In this document: positions 24,253-36,300 of the stretch, one piece after another
Layout of the letters: every line of letters begins with the position of its first letter
Numbering within the stretch: the stretch's first letter is position 1
Origin: Dipylidium caninum
Lineage: Eukaryota; Platyhelminthes; Cestoda; Cyclophyllidea; Dipylidiidae
NCBI GenBank assembly: GCA_017562135.1
Contig: QEYB01000725.1
Location: 191,001 to 255,000 of the forward strand
Direction of reading: 5' to 3'
Length of the DNA stretch: 64,000 nt
The notes under the pieces: model-generated
What the model saw: only the letters and a program-made list of their open reading frames with translations
Database searches by the model: none
Told to the model about the DNA's origin: nothing
Translations under genes and position numbers: made by a program

Positions 24253-27200
24253 TTAACGGAAAATGGATTCAATTCCCTCCAAGTTGACGTTGTCTTCGTT
24301 GAGTTCTCGGTTAAATCGCGCAATGACTCGACACAGCCACCAGACGCTCTGCTTAGTCGTTGCGCTGTAGTGCAGCGAGGAAACTGTGCAGAATTTGCCT
24401 TTTTGAATTCGAATGGCGACCAACGACGGTAGGAGGTGTTTCTGAATGGAGACAAAGGCGACACTTCGTCCTTGCCGATTCACAAACCAGACCTCAGACG
24501 CGGGGGTCAGTTAATATGTCGGGGAGAATGACGACTCTAAAAGTGGTCCACCGCATGAACAACCTGATCAAGGAAAAGCTCGCTTCGCAGCTCCGGTTGT
24601 CGGCCCCACCAGTCGAGGTTCTCTACTCACCACCACTGCTAGCCTCTGTCGCACAGTTGCTTGGGTGAAGTCTCTCTCACCGGTGGCTAGCGGCGAAGTG
24701 AAACAGGCAGTGGCACGGTGCCCAAATGATCCTTGAGCTTCCAAGTTTCGCTTCACTCCGCGGTGTGTCCTGATTCTCTACACACCGAGCTTGAACTTGA
24801 CGCCGTTGCAAGGATGAAGATTGATAACTGCCGATCCCCGAATGCAAATGAAGGAAAGGCCAGACCTTCACCCTCGTCCGCTACTCCCTGCGGCAAAAGT
24901 GGGTCCCCTGAAACTCACCGAAAGGACACTCGAGAAGGTCAATTTGGCCGGGTGGTCCTTGAAGAGACGCAACAAGGCCAGGGCTTGCGACGAGAATTGG
25001 CCGAGATCGCAGTCCTCCGAGAGGTCGCCACCGTTGTCAGCTTCGCCTGATTTATGTCGACGACGACTGCGCCGCTTGTCACTGCACCCAGCGCACCCCG
25101 TCACGTCCACCGGCCAGATCCCCAGCCCGTGTTTGTAGAGGACGTGGGTGAAGCGCTGCGAACACAGCACGTTGGCGACGAAGTGGGCGGTGGCGCCGGC
25201 CGTCTTGTCGTGCAGGTAGATAAGGAGCGGCTTCACCTGCTGCTTTGTTAGTAAAACGTCATTTAGATGGCATCTACTTCCTGTCAACCAGACACCACTC
25301 GGGCTCCTTTTGTGTTTCTACTCTACGTCTACAGATTCCTCACCGCTGCCCATTAGACGTGACGTTCGAGAGCCCCACCAATTGCAAAGCGATGTGCCAT
25401 TTATTTTACTCTGGAGAAAAACAGTGCCCCTTTCGGGTGTTAGCGGTGGGTGGTCTTGGAAAATTCTACTTGCATTGACAAAGGCTTATTGTCCACAGAT
25501 GCCGTGAAAGGCGTGGGAGCAGACGGTAAAGTGCCTTCGTGATTTTGACACGCCTTGTCAACACCTCACCGGACAGCCTGTGCAGCACTCACCCTGTCCG
25601 AGTTCAACTCGAGACAACGAACCAAGGCGGTGGAGAATCTTGTCAAAAGGAAGGGCGGAAGAATGGGCAAACCGGATGTGAAAGTGTCTCTAAAATCGGC
25701 CCAGAACTGCTGCACTTCGTCGACCATCTGCTGGGTGAGGGAGGAGTCGAGGAGGGGCACAGTTCCACAGCCTTTTTCCGTTGGGTGGACGAACTCGCCC
25801 GCCCTGCGTTTGGGGGCGACCGACCCGACGGTGAGCGACTTCATGGGAATGCCTTCTGTGAAGGGCTCGACGGGTGAGCTGCGAGTTGCCTGAAAGCCTG
25901 TGGCACCCGTGACTTGATATTAACTTTCACATCTTCGGCTAAGTGGACAAATCCACTTCATCTCCAAACATTTCTATCTTAAGTATTATTAGTTCGTTTA
26001 GGAGAAAACACCTTTTCATGATCTGAAGTGTATTAATGAAGGAGTTAGAACCTACTTTCTATCACCTTCCTCGTCCGCTCTTCAAATACCTTGGAATAAT
26101 CCTTCTTGTAGTTTTCGAAGTTAACCTATCAGAAGGAAGAAAGAACCAACCCCCGTAGGAAAGGTCTTAAATCTTCATTGCTACAACCTTATTGTTTAAA
26201 ATGTCTTCACGCTTTCCAAGCACACTCAAAGAAGCAAAAGTTACCAGCACCTACGACATCGCACCAGTCACCCGTCTGACCTCAAGCTCATTCGGGTTGC
26301 CGTTCGCCTCACCTGGTCCATAGAACACCCACTTTTTCGCTGTCCCTTCTTTCGCGCCTCATCATTGCGTTTCACCGAGTCGTGGGGGTCCTCGTCCACT
26401 GCCGCATCATCCATCTCCTTCTCTTCGTAGTCATGGAAATGAGCTTGAGTCACCAGTTCCATCCATCGAAGCGTCTGTTCCAGGGAGCCCCGAAACTCGC
26501 TGCAAACTACTGAGCCTTTTCGGGTCCGCCCCACGGCGACAAGACGCGGGTAGTCATTTTGCTGGACGAGATGTAAGTCAGCGAATATAACATTTTGGTT
26601 TTTTTTCCCGTATTCTTCCCACCCACACGAGGTAGATGTTGCGGAAATGAAGGATATCCAGCCTAACACCCAGCTACTCGCCTATCTTTGAGTACCAGCG
26701 AGAGTCGAGTTTACTGAAAGGTGATCCAAACAGAGGGGTAGAAAATCTGACAACCACCTGCCTTCCAGCAGTCCCGTACCGAAAGAGGCTAACGAAACTA
26801 ATATGATGTTTGGTTACATCATTTGCAGAGGAAGTGGGAGTTGAACGTATTTCTCAAAGGGAGAAATATTTCTCTGAATTTCTTCTCAAAAAGGGACAAC
26901 ATATCTGCGACGCTGTTTGAGTATGCGGGTCCCGTATCAATTTGTATTGAGCAACTCTAACACGCAGCAATCATGGAGGAGTGGGTGCTCGGGTGCGTGC
27001 CAATCGCAACAAACTGTTTTCACAAGAGGGATGCAGGTCGTGTGCATCTTGACAGGGGTATGCTGAGGGATTCAGGCGCTCTGGAGGCTTCTGCGCAAAA
27101 GCGTGCATTGAGTGTGGCGTTGATGGCCACAATTGGCTATCACGGAGATGGAGAATTGTACCCAAATATGCACTTTCTCGCAGTGTAGTTATGATATCAA

Positions 27201-27776
27201 CACCAAAAAGTATTTTACACCGATGCCACCTAACACGCCCACCTATCGATATGTGAACGAGTTCCATTAATCAACGCTGATAACCGTCACAACACTTGTG
27301 TTAGTACGCACTCAGTCGGTCAAGCTATCGACATCGTCATGTGTACAGACCATAAGAGCGTCAATCCAATTTTTCTCTTCGACACCAGTGATGTCCGGGT
27401 ACGCAGACCAAATTGTTGCCTACTGTTATGCGTCCAGTAGCAATTATATTAAAATTGCACTTACAAGACACCACTCCCCTAACCACTGTTCGAGGCGAGT
27501 TCCCCGAAACGCCGCAGCCAGAATTTGCCTATTTCCTTTAATACCACAGCTCCACGGGACCATTTTGATGCCGCGTTCAATGAGGAGACCATTGATACTG
27601 GTGGGCGTCATCCCGATGTCCTGTATGTGGTGGGAGGTCGCATCGAAGGAGATATCATCTTCGTCTCTGTGCTCTTTTGTTGGGATATTCATCACGCCTC
27701 TACAGAGAACCTTGCCGATGAAGCTCCGGTTAGATGTCGGGTCTTTGCCAAAGAGCATCAGGATTATGGGAGGCCA
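24253..27776 (-). CDS. Tandem UAS-domain (FAF1/FAF2-like) protein, 5' end not found
   Basis: Exons on the minus strand: 27776-27465, 26561-26313, 26125-26066, 25889-25593, 25239-24919 and 24441-24253 (stop TAA). All junctions are phase 0 and give 475 residues. Exon pair 25239/24441 encodes a UAS domain, the thioredoxin-like fold of FAF1, FAF2 and UBXN7: PLLIYLH strand, VLC helix, WPVDVT, then LPSLVAI. The exon before it has the preceding FAF-type segment (QQFWADF). Pair 27776/26561 encodes a second, more divergent copy (PIILMLFGKD, FIGKVLC, PWSC, YPRLVAV). Both copies are split four residues before the same proline. FAF proteins bind ubiquitin pathway factors and p97 through UBA and UBX domains; I find neither, and the frame stops just after the last UAS. 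Upstream exons are probably missing from this model, and the weak donor of the 60-base exon makes that joint uncertain. Confidence 0.6.
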
Positions 27777-29190
27777 CTAATGGCAAAAGAAATACTTTTA
27801 TTCCTTATCCAACAGTATTACATTGCAGCTGGTCATTAGTCGAACGGGCGCGTCGCAGCTCTCTTTCTCGTTAGCGTTGGCTACTATACTTGTACCTTAT
27901 TCTTTCGAGGGGCCGGTTTCTGGACTGTAGCAGCAATGTGGCTAAAACGGAGACACCGTTTTGGAGACAGGAGTCAGACTTTTTGCACCATGGAGCGGGC
28001 CACCCCAGTATGGGGGCAACTACATCATAATCCGAGATCGCCTTTGAGAATGGGAAAACCGGTAACTGCATAGGGTCTAGAACTCTCCAGACGAGTTAAT
28101 AGTCTAATCAGCTAAAACACATATGAGACGGGTTCAGATCTACAGTTGGAAGGTGAAAATTTCGCCTGAATGTGACACGAAGCACCTTTGGGAACAGGTA
28201 GAAAAGACTTTGCCTTAGTTCTTGGCTTTAAGATAGATGAGAAAGTTAGCCAGCCGCTTCGTCCAGTTAACAGGAGAGTTCGCTTTGCTCTCGCACGTAT
28301 GAGTAGGCCATTTCGTTATTATTAACCACTCTTGGTGCGGTTGCGGCACTTCCTTGTGCATTTTTAAACCTAGTCATTTCCTTTAGTCGCAGAGAGACTT
28401 GGGCACACTTCCTCTGTCAGAAGCGGTGCCATTTGAAGACGCACCGATGGCAGGCTCATTCAGATACCCGATTAGCGGAGCTAAGTCGCGTGGGCCCATA
28501 CGCCATCAATCAGTGGTCAAATCACATCTTATTCGGAGGGGAGGTCATCGCACAGACACTTAACGCGGACCTTGCCCCCGAACGAGGTTATCTAAGCGCC
28601 CTCATCTCATTCCACTGTATCCTTTCCTCCGGAAGGCTCCTGTGATTCATTGGGCGTGCCGGTGTGGGAATTAACCTGCGGACTTAGTTTGGGCACGTAG
28701 TGAAGGCTGGACAGCGTAGAGTCTCGGGTAAAATACATTGCAGTACCAACGGCAGGGACTATGCAGATGTTTATAAAAATTCACCACTTTCTTGTCCAGC
28801 ATAGTGAGGAAAGGATGGGTGCACACACAGTCCAGGAGAGGACTGTTAATTAGATTGTTAGACAAATGAACGTGCCACGTGCTACTTATGGGGTTTAATA
28901 GTAGCGTGCTATTGTGGCGCACGCAAGGTTGGCCTGACCTGCTGGTTAATCGGGGGCAGATTGGACCCTTGCACTGTCAAGAGCTCAAAACTCCGTCTAG
29001 TAGAGGGATATCTCCATTAAAAATTGGAGGCTGGGAAAGGAGATTTGGACCCTACCGATGGGTCGTCGGATGGTTGGGGGGTTCGTGAGGAGAACAAAAA
29101 TCGGCTCCTCTGTACGTCATGTCCGCCATCGAAACCACAACTTGAGGGATTCCCTTGACTCACCGCACATCCGGGAGCCCGCTGAACAAC
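27777..29190. other. Region upstream of the UAS exons
   Basis: On the minus strand a possible exon at about 28050-27905 has a good acceptor (CATTCTCAAAG) and donor (AAG|GTACAAG). Its tail (SVLATLLLQSRNR) loosely recalls the segment before a UAS domain, but its phase does not fit the exon at 27776. Nothing else is supported. Confidence 0.2.
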
Positions 29191-29192
29191 CT

Positions 29193-29916
29193 CTATACGG
29201 CAGCAGAGAGCGGACCGTTGAAGAACAGCGGTATTTCTACGGTCCACTCGTTGGAGGGACGAATGGAGGCGTCCGGAATGGTGGAGGATATGCTCGAATG
29301 CAAGGACTCCTCTATAGTCTCCAGGGCGTCGTTAAAGCTGTCCGTTGAATGCGTCTCTAGACTTTGCAGGCAAAAGGAAAGGGCCTTCATGAAGAACTCC
29401 GGTTCCGGCTTCTGAGTCAAAGCTGAAGAGAGCATGTGAAAAATTTAAGAACGGTTCACCCCACCCCTACAGGAGGATTGCAAACACTCTAAACAGGCTG
29501 TTCTGGAGGCAGAGGCTTGTGGCTTGGTAAGATATCGACAGAGACAATTGGACGAACGTGGTGAACGCAATGTCCTGGTGACAGTCCCGTCTAATTCCTT
29601 CTCGATACCTCTAAATTAACCACATAAAGTGGAGTTATCGGGCATTATGTGTGAACAGTCCGGTGGACGTACACTGCGACCCGCTGCTCTCTTGTAACAC
29701 CTTCGTTTTAATCGGCACCACCGACGACACGGAGGACACTCGTTTCATGTTCAATTTAGAATAACGTGAGTCGGGATTCGTGTGAAGGATGGCGAAGAAG
29801 TGCATCCCGAAGGACTTGTCCTTGGAGTCGGCGACGCAGTGGCTGACCGACTTGCCAGCAATAAGAGTCCGTGTCCTCCTTCTGGAGTGCCGAGTCCCAT
29901 TCTTATTGGTCTGTCG
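29193..29916 (-). CDS. Two candidate exons, unrecognised protein (C-terminal part)
   Basis: Minus-strand exon 29916-29701 follows a strong acceptor (TTTTCCACTTTCGTCTAG) and encodes a basic stretch followed by FGMHFFAILHTN. It could splice from AAG|GTGTTA into an exon starting at 29413 (acceptor GACTCAG), which encodes KPEPEFFMKALSFCLQSLE and runs to TAG at 29193. Both are phase 0. The HFFAIL strand followed by an amphipathic helix resembles the second half of a UAS domain, so this may be a third, more decayed copy or a neighbouring paralogue. That is speculation; the donor is weak and no transcript evidence exists. Confidence 0.3.
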
Positions 29917-31776
29917 CTAGACGAAAGTGGAAAATAAAGTGCTACGGAGCGCTTCGTCGAGGAAGCCGGGAAGGCGGGGGAAGAATAAACTCGTGATGAG
30001 TTGAGAGGAAGTTTGAGGACTGCGGGTCACACTGGGGCTCGAGTCATTAAGGGGGGTCAAATCGGCGGAGGGTTACCCGAATAAGTGCCTTCATTTACTC
30101 CTCCTCCAAGGGGCGGGAATTGGGCGAGCCAGCGTGGCCGAGGTCGCTTGTCAGCGGACAGTCGGTGGACACCATCGGCCTCCGGTGGCGGTCACGTTTG
30201 GCTAATCGATTGGGGAGGATTCTTCCGTTCGGCGAGTCTTGTGGAACGCATTTAGTGGACGGGGGCGCGTAAAATGCATCCTGAAGAGGGAGCATGTTGT
30301 CCGATTGCCGTGACAACAGGACTGGGCGCCCTCACACTTCATTCTTACTTCTCCACAGAAATTCCGCTCCATGCAGTGCCGAGGAAGCTTCCACGGACAT
30401 TGTAGAGAAACGGCGAGTGTGAAGATTTCGACACTCAGATGTGAGACTTCCCCAACGATCGTTCAAAACTCGGCTTTTTCACTGACCCACGCGCCTCAAG
30501 TAGTTGAAGAGATGTCAAGGGGATGGAGTCGCAGTAGCGGGCTAAGGGCCGCGGTACTAAATTTTGAGCTTATAGATGCACGGAGTAGAATCGGGACTCT
30601 CCAGGCTCGGCCCAAGTCGCATGTTGTATCTACTCCTCAGTCCTTCCGTGGGGTCTCCGGTGGCCGAACTTTTCGGCGGCAGCAGCGCTCGGCGAACACT
30701 TTTTGTGTCCGCCGAGCTAATCGCACAAGGACGGTGGGAAGTCTGCAGCTGTGGCACCGCTTCAGGTACCGCAGGATTAAATCCGCGTCACTCTCCTCTC
30801 CAACTCTTTGTTGGGTTTGGCTGTTCCTGAAGGAAACAGTTTTGAAGTCAAGTCATGAGAGAGCAAGGAAGTGAGGGAAGGTTGGGCGTCAATGACCCCG
30901 CTTCCTCCCCATTCTCTCAAGTTGCAGACGTCCCGAGGGAGTGATGATCCTGGCTTTCCGAGGAGAAGGCGAGAGCTGCGCACTTCCACCAGCAACCACT
31001 GAGTCCGCTTTCGCCACACGCACCAACTCGTGGCCTGGCCGGGAAAAGCACGCAGACGCCCACCGGGGGCGAGTCGAGCTACATGGTCCAAAACCGGGCG
31101 AGTAGCTTCCTACGGAGGCCCAAACGTCGAGGTAAGACAAAGAAACCACGAGTCGCCGGCAGCTGCAGCATCTATTTTCGGGCGACGGCGCCTTGTACCG
31201 CCCTCACCAAACCAGTTGGCAATTCCTTTCCTCCCGGGGCGATTGGGACAATGGGTGGAGGCCATCAGTAACCGGCGTCTCGCTCACTGGTCCTCTGCCC
31301 AGCCGTCTATTGTCCTGCCATATGCTCCTCCATCGTCCGCCTCTCTGCCTATCATTCTCTCTCCTCACACATCGCTTCCCTCATTCCACCCCTCTCATTC
31401 ACCTGTTCGTCTGTCTTCGTTCCAGGCCCCGTCACTCATCCATCATCAGTTTTTCTACTCATTTAGTCCTTTAAATCAGGAACCTTCATTCAGCGCACTC
31501 AAACGTCCGTCAACCTGCTGCCTCCCGCGAAGAGAGATTCTCTGTTTCTCTCCGGACTCCCTCCCTTTCTGCGTCCTTCTTGCAGGCACTCGTGCAGTCT
31601 ATCTTTCTTGTATGGACTTGTTTAGTAGCTTTTCCAGATGGTTTTAATCATTTATTCTATGCTTTCTTACTTTGCCGATTTATAAATTCATTTCTTCACT
31701 GTATGAATCATTTGCTCACCCACTTGGTCCTTTATGGAGTCACCCTCTTCTTATAAAAAAACACTTAATTTGACTT

Positions 31777-31794
31777 TTTATTCGTTCATTTATT
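31777..31794 (-). terminator. Two AATAAA signals at the end of a minus-strand gene
   Basis: Read on the minus strand, AATAAA occurs at 31794-31789 and again at 31782-31777. The first overlaps the last base of the stop codon TGA at 31796-31794. This places a polyadenylation site almost immediately after the coding end. Confidence 0.5.
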
Positions 31795-32150
31795 CAACTA
31801 CTTCCACCGCCTCCGCGTTCTCTCGGTCCCCTTTCCTTTGTGCAGTCCTTTTTGCGCGCAATAAGTTTTTGCTCACTCGACCCGCCCGCTGATTGATTAG
31901 TTGACAGGCGAATTGCCATAGCAACGCGTTCCGACACTCGATGACTCAATAAAACGCGATTTAGCCTCCGAGCAGAGGTGAAAATCTCCTGCAGTCGAGT
32001 TGGGTGCAGCCGCTCGAGGGTCGCCGCGAGGTCCGCGGGCTCTTTCTTGGCCCCGGCAACTATTCCACTCAATAGTTTATTGGCAAATCGATCGATCGAT
32101 TGATTGCGCCAATATTCACTGCTTCTCTCTCTGCTGCGCTTTCCAACGGA
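31794..32150 (-). CDS. Candidate terminal exon, unrecognised protein
   Basis: The minus-strand frame is open from 32294 to the TGA at 31796-31794. Its first part is low-complexity Gly/Trp sequence, but the last 100 or so residues look like real protein: charged amphipathic helices around FANKLLSGIV and FTSARRLNRVLL, then a basic tail. The upstream splice acceptor is not clear, so the start given is approximate. Two AATAAA hexamers at the stop support a terminal exon. I do not recognise the family. Confidence 0.4.
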   Translation of the reverse strand, partial: SVGKRSRERSSEYWRNQSIDRFANKLLSGIVAGAKKEPADLAATLERLHPTRLQEIFTSARRLNRVLLSHRVSERVAMAIRLSTNQSAGGSSEQKLIARKKDCTKERGPRERGGGGSS

Positions 32151-32271
32151 GGCCCTTGGAGCACGCGGAGCAGTCCACCCACCGCACCGCCTCTTCTCCC
32201 CGTCCCGACTGGTTGGTCGGCCGACACAAGTGCTGCCCCACGTCATGCCACACCACACCACACCAAACTCC

Positions 32272-32302
32272 TCCCACCCCCCCCACCCCCCCACTCTCCG
32301 CC
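32272..32302. repeat. C-rich low-complexity tract
   Basis: Runs of C interrupted by A (CCCACCCCCCC type), visible directly. Downstream open frames here are artefacts of base composition. Confidence 0.6.
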
Positions 32303-32919
32303 TGCTGCCTCAGTTACGTCCGTCGAGTTGCCTTGACACCGGCCAGTCGTTTGGACGGCACTCGGGGGGGCCTTCGTTTCGCAGACAAAGACTGCCCCCA
32401 TCGAGACGAGCCATGGGAAAAACAGCCTGAAGTGGTTCGGTGCACCATGTTCCAAAGCCAAATGGCGGGGATTCGTTCCTCTCTCGTCCCACCGTCGGTG
32501 GCCCACAAGCCACGCGGGGATCCCTCAAAAGTTTATTTTGTGCGTTTTCTCTTCTTCCCTAACTCCGACCGCTGCCAGTGCGTCGCCCCATCACCATCCA
32601 CCTCGACACGCGATGGCCTTGCTGGGCTTTGTGTGAATTTCAAATGCAGAAGAGGGCAGGAAAGATCGCCAAATGCAGAATTTCTGTGGCCTTGCACACG
32701 AAATTATTCATAAACTGCCCCCTTCAGGCCCTTTGGCGTCTTTCTCTTGTCAGACAACTGCTTTTTCCACAAGGGAAAGAATGGGTGATCAAAGTCCCTG
32801 CCTTCTCTTTTCCCCTGATTGGTGAACTTCAGGGTTATCCAAACTTGGGAGAAGGAGAAGAAGTCTGCAGTTGTGTGCATTTGCGCCCGGAATGACTCAT
32901 AGGCATCCCCTCTCTTTTT

Positions 32920-33340
32920 CACTTCCTTGCTGCCTCAAAAAAGGCCCACATGCCAAGAGGCAGTGAGGAAAAAACATCTTCACACGCCGGTTGTGACTCA
33001 CCGTCTCCTACCTTCTCTTTCTTCTCTTTCTCCCTTTCTAAGTCACCGCGATTGTGGGGAGGGGAAGTGAAGTGCCTGCGGTAGCGGGCGATGCACAGCT
33101 TGGGGTGACTTGGAGTGCGGACATAGTCTGCGTCTGTGCGTTTGCGCTCGCCTTGCCCACTTCCACACGGAAATGGGGTCTGCCAGCCGTCTGGGGTCAA
33201 AAGTCTACGCTGAATGTCACACATATGTGGCGCGGCAAAAAACACTTTCCTGATGTTTGAGTTATAGCAAAAAATACTTTTTTGTATAAAGCGCCATAAG
33301 GAGCAGACGCATTTTTTTAATTGTCGCGTCAACGTCTACG
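32920..33340 (-). other. Open stretch with a possible exon
   Basis: The minus strand is open for 137 codons, with a charged segment (LEREKEKKEK) followed by GTAGGAG and GTGAGTC donor-like sites. Its composition is partly protein-like, but I find no acceptor or family motif. It could belong to the gene that ends at 31794. Confidence 0.15.
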
Positions 33341-36300
33341 TGGTGCGCGTCGTACCAGCCTCGCCTGTAACCCGGGATGTCGCGGGTTTCCTCAGCCCCA
33401 CCTCCAGTCCTGCCGCGATGACTCAACCGAAGGGCGACCCGTGGGCGAAGACCGGCCCAACCGCTTGGCGGCTAACCCCACGTCGGACGGAAGGCGTATT
33501 TATTTGGAGGGCAGGCAGCACCACACACTGTAACCATTCACACCTTGTCTAAACAATGCCGACTTATTATAAAGTCCGCTTCAACGAAAATGGTACATCT
33601 CTGCCGCAAGGGAACATACGTGCCCACCAAAGTGTGCTGCTGATTGGTCCAAAGGCTGCGGTTACTGCCACCCACCAGGAGCCGGGAAGCGCGACTGCCC
33701 TTCTCTCGCATGGTCCCAAGACAAGGACCCCATTTCTTAGCCCCACCACAATTCGCTGTGCACTCTCCTCGACCGCGCTCGTGAGTTGCGAGCGGTGAAT
33801 GCGACGGCATGTCATTGCTGGCGCTGAGGCTTTTCGGGTGAAAGTGCTCTTCCTTGATTACTGTGGCCGCTGAGAAGAATATGGCAATCGTGGAGACTCA
33901 AGGCCATTACACACTTACAATGTCGTGATTACTCAGTCGGCTCTTTATATACATCTGAATTTTGTTCAAAATATCTCCCCTCCTCTATACTACTAATGGC
34001 GAATTTAAGTAGACTTCCGTTCAAATATAAGCTCCATATATAGTTTGTGTCGTAAATTCAAAGCTGGATAAACACAAAATGTGGACGATTAATTTTGTTG
34101 TTTGGGGTTGCTACATGGTAGCAGTTTGACAGATGATGAAAGCAAACCAAACATGTTTAAGAAGCCTTAAAAAATATTTGGGAGAGTAAATGGCATTTCC
34201 TTCTGCACAGCCAGTCAGAGGGTGAGCCCATAAGGCCACCACACAGTCGACTTTGGACGCGGTTGCCAAAAACGGGGACTGGGGATGCAGTATACCTTGT
34301 TGCCCAATAACTTTCTATTGGATGGAGGCGAGGTGAGAGGTACAAGTGTTGGGAGTCCGAGTCCAAAAAAGAGGCCGCAACGCAGTCGGAATTACGCCGA
34401 AGTGGGTGTCTCCGGTGAGGAAATGGGCATTCAGGCATCCGAAATTGACCATTTGGCACTTGATCGCGGGTAGAATCAAGCATTCTTAGCTCAGGAATCC
34501 TTAATGCCTCCTGACCTTCCGCCCACCCTCTACGCATTCACTCACGCATCCATGGCACTTTGCGCCACATCCTCTGCGTTTGTCTCTTCTCAGTCCACTG
34601 CGCCTATTTACTCACCGGCTGACCACGGTCACTGGCGTCCTCATATTCGCCCCCAAGATTCCCAAAGGAATTTGCCTTTAAAGGGTCACCGCCTGCCGCC
34701 TCCTAGTCACACTTCCGGCTCGGTGAAGGCGAGGAGTCCCAGGAGACCCTTCGTGGGACATTTGTTTCATCTCCCCTGCTGATTGAACACCACCTCAACC
34801 CCTCGGCCCCGTGGGGCTGCAGGATCTAGACATTCCCCCATCATTGTGGTGGTTGCAAGATCCGCATCCTCGATGCCCGCTTATGGGACAGAGAGGCAAA
34901 TTCCGTCGAAATTGGCGCAGTGTCCATACTGCGGACTAGATGTAACGGTGACTTCAATCTGCCAACCTGCTATTTTAAAGCGCTTGCCTAGGTGGTGCGC
35001 CATTTAGCAGATTACCATCGGTGTGCTGGTCTGCCGTCTCTCGGAGGCGCTATGGTTGCCCCTAAGCTGAGAACGTGTTTCACGCAAAGGCTTCCATTTT
35101 ATTTCATTTAAGCAGCCATGGCAGAGCTATTAATCAAACTACGTTGTCTTCTCTCTTGTCAACGATGCTGCTTTGCCACTTTGACAATCAATTAATTTTG
35201 TCTGCGAAAGCGCGATTAATCTGCCGTGCACTGAGCACTGGAGTTCCCTTCACTGCTGAATCACCGGTCTGGGCAGAATTGTTGACGACAAGTGAATGGT
35301 TGACCTAAACCACCTGACAAAATTTAAAAACAGTGAAAAACTTGTGTCGCCCATTTTTAACACTCAGACTGTCCCAGCCGTGGGTGGACGCATTGGCAAA
35401 GGAGCTGCGGTGGTGGGAGCTCGAGCATCTGGTCGTGGCGGCTTCCCCATCTGGCCATTTCGAATGAAATTTAGTGAATGCCCCGCCCAACATTCCACCC
35501 CCTGCCTTATTTGAGTACTCGTACAGCAGAGTGATGTATTGCCAAGCTTGTCCAGTCAACCTGCCATCCCCTCTCCTCCCGCCCTGCCTTCCCCCTCCCT
35601 CATCCGACCCCCCACGAGGGGGAAGATGGAGGAAATGTGGGCAAAGGTTACTGGTTGAACAGAAGGCATCAGACGACATGAGAGGGCAGAGCGCAGAAGG
35701 ACCGATCCACAAGAAACGAAGGACTAATAACCTGCCGAAAGTCACAAAGACGCCTTTGTTTTGCCAATGTGACAACCACAATTTTTTTATCTCGACGTAA
35801 TCATTTGCTCAGTTGCGTTTTCGATGGCAGCCACTTCCTCCGCTGTTCCCCAAATCCCCCTCTGTTGTAAAGCCTTCTCCTTTCCCAATCCCCCGTGAAC
35901 ACGCTGTGTGTGGACAATCAGTTCCCCAACTTCATTATAATTAAACTAAAGTGGCCAATCAAGCACCATATCGGTTCAGTCGGTTAAAATAGCTAGTCTC
36001 ATATTCGGCCTCTGGGAGATTAATTAAGATAAACGACTTGAACGAAAGAGAGCGAAAGAGGGTGGGGTGAAGAAGGAGAGAAAAAGCGGGCAAAGGGAGA
36101 CTGTAATGCTATTTCTCCATCTATTTTAATGTACCATTTATTAGCCTCTTCCTCTCCTCCGCCATCACAACTGCCATTGGTGATGTGGCTGATTTGAAGG
36201 TCGTTCCGTGAAATGCCCATTGGCTACGCACGGTCCCACTTCAAGGCATTCGAGATTAGTTCAGTTTCCGTTACAGCACATGTTCGGGGAGAATTTCACA

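Noticed and set aside
24253..26561. Scrambled exon order (second half of a UAS domain upstream of the first half)
   Set aside because: Finding the correct second half at 24441-24253, and a first half at 27776-27465, shows two complete modules in normal order.
27465..27776. Exon resembling a ferlin C2 domain edge (PIILMLFGKD and ING...RG motifs)
   Set aside because: Its ungapped match to the downstream UAS exon, with the same exon boundaries, is better and explains its place next to the other UAS exons.
31030..31647. 205-codon open frame on the plus strand
   Set aside because: It is driven by C/T-rich low-complexity sequence and has no motif or splice support.
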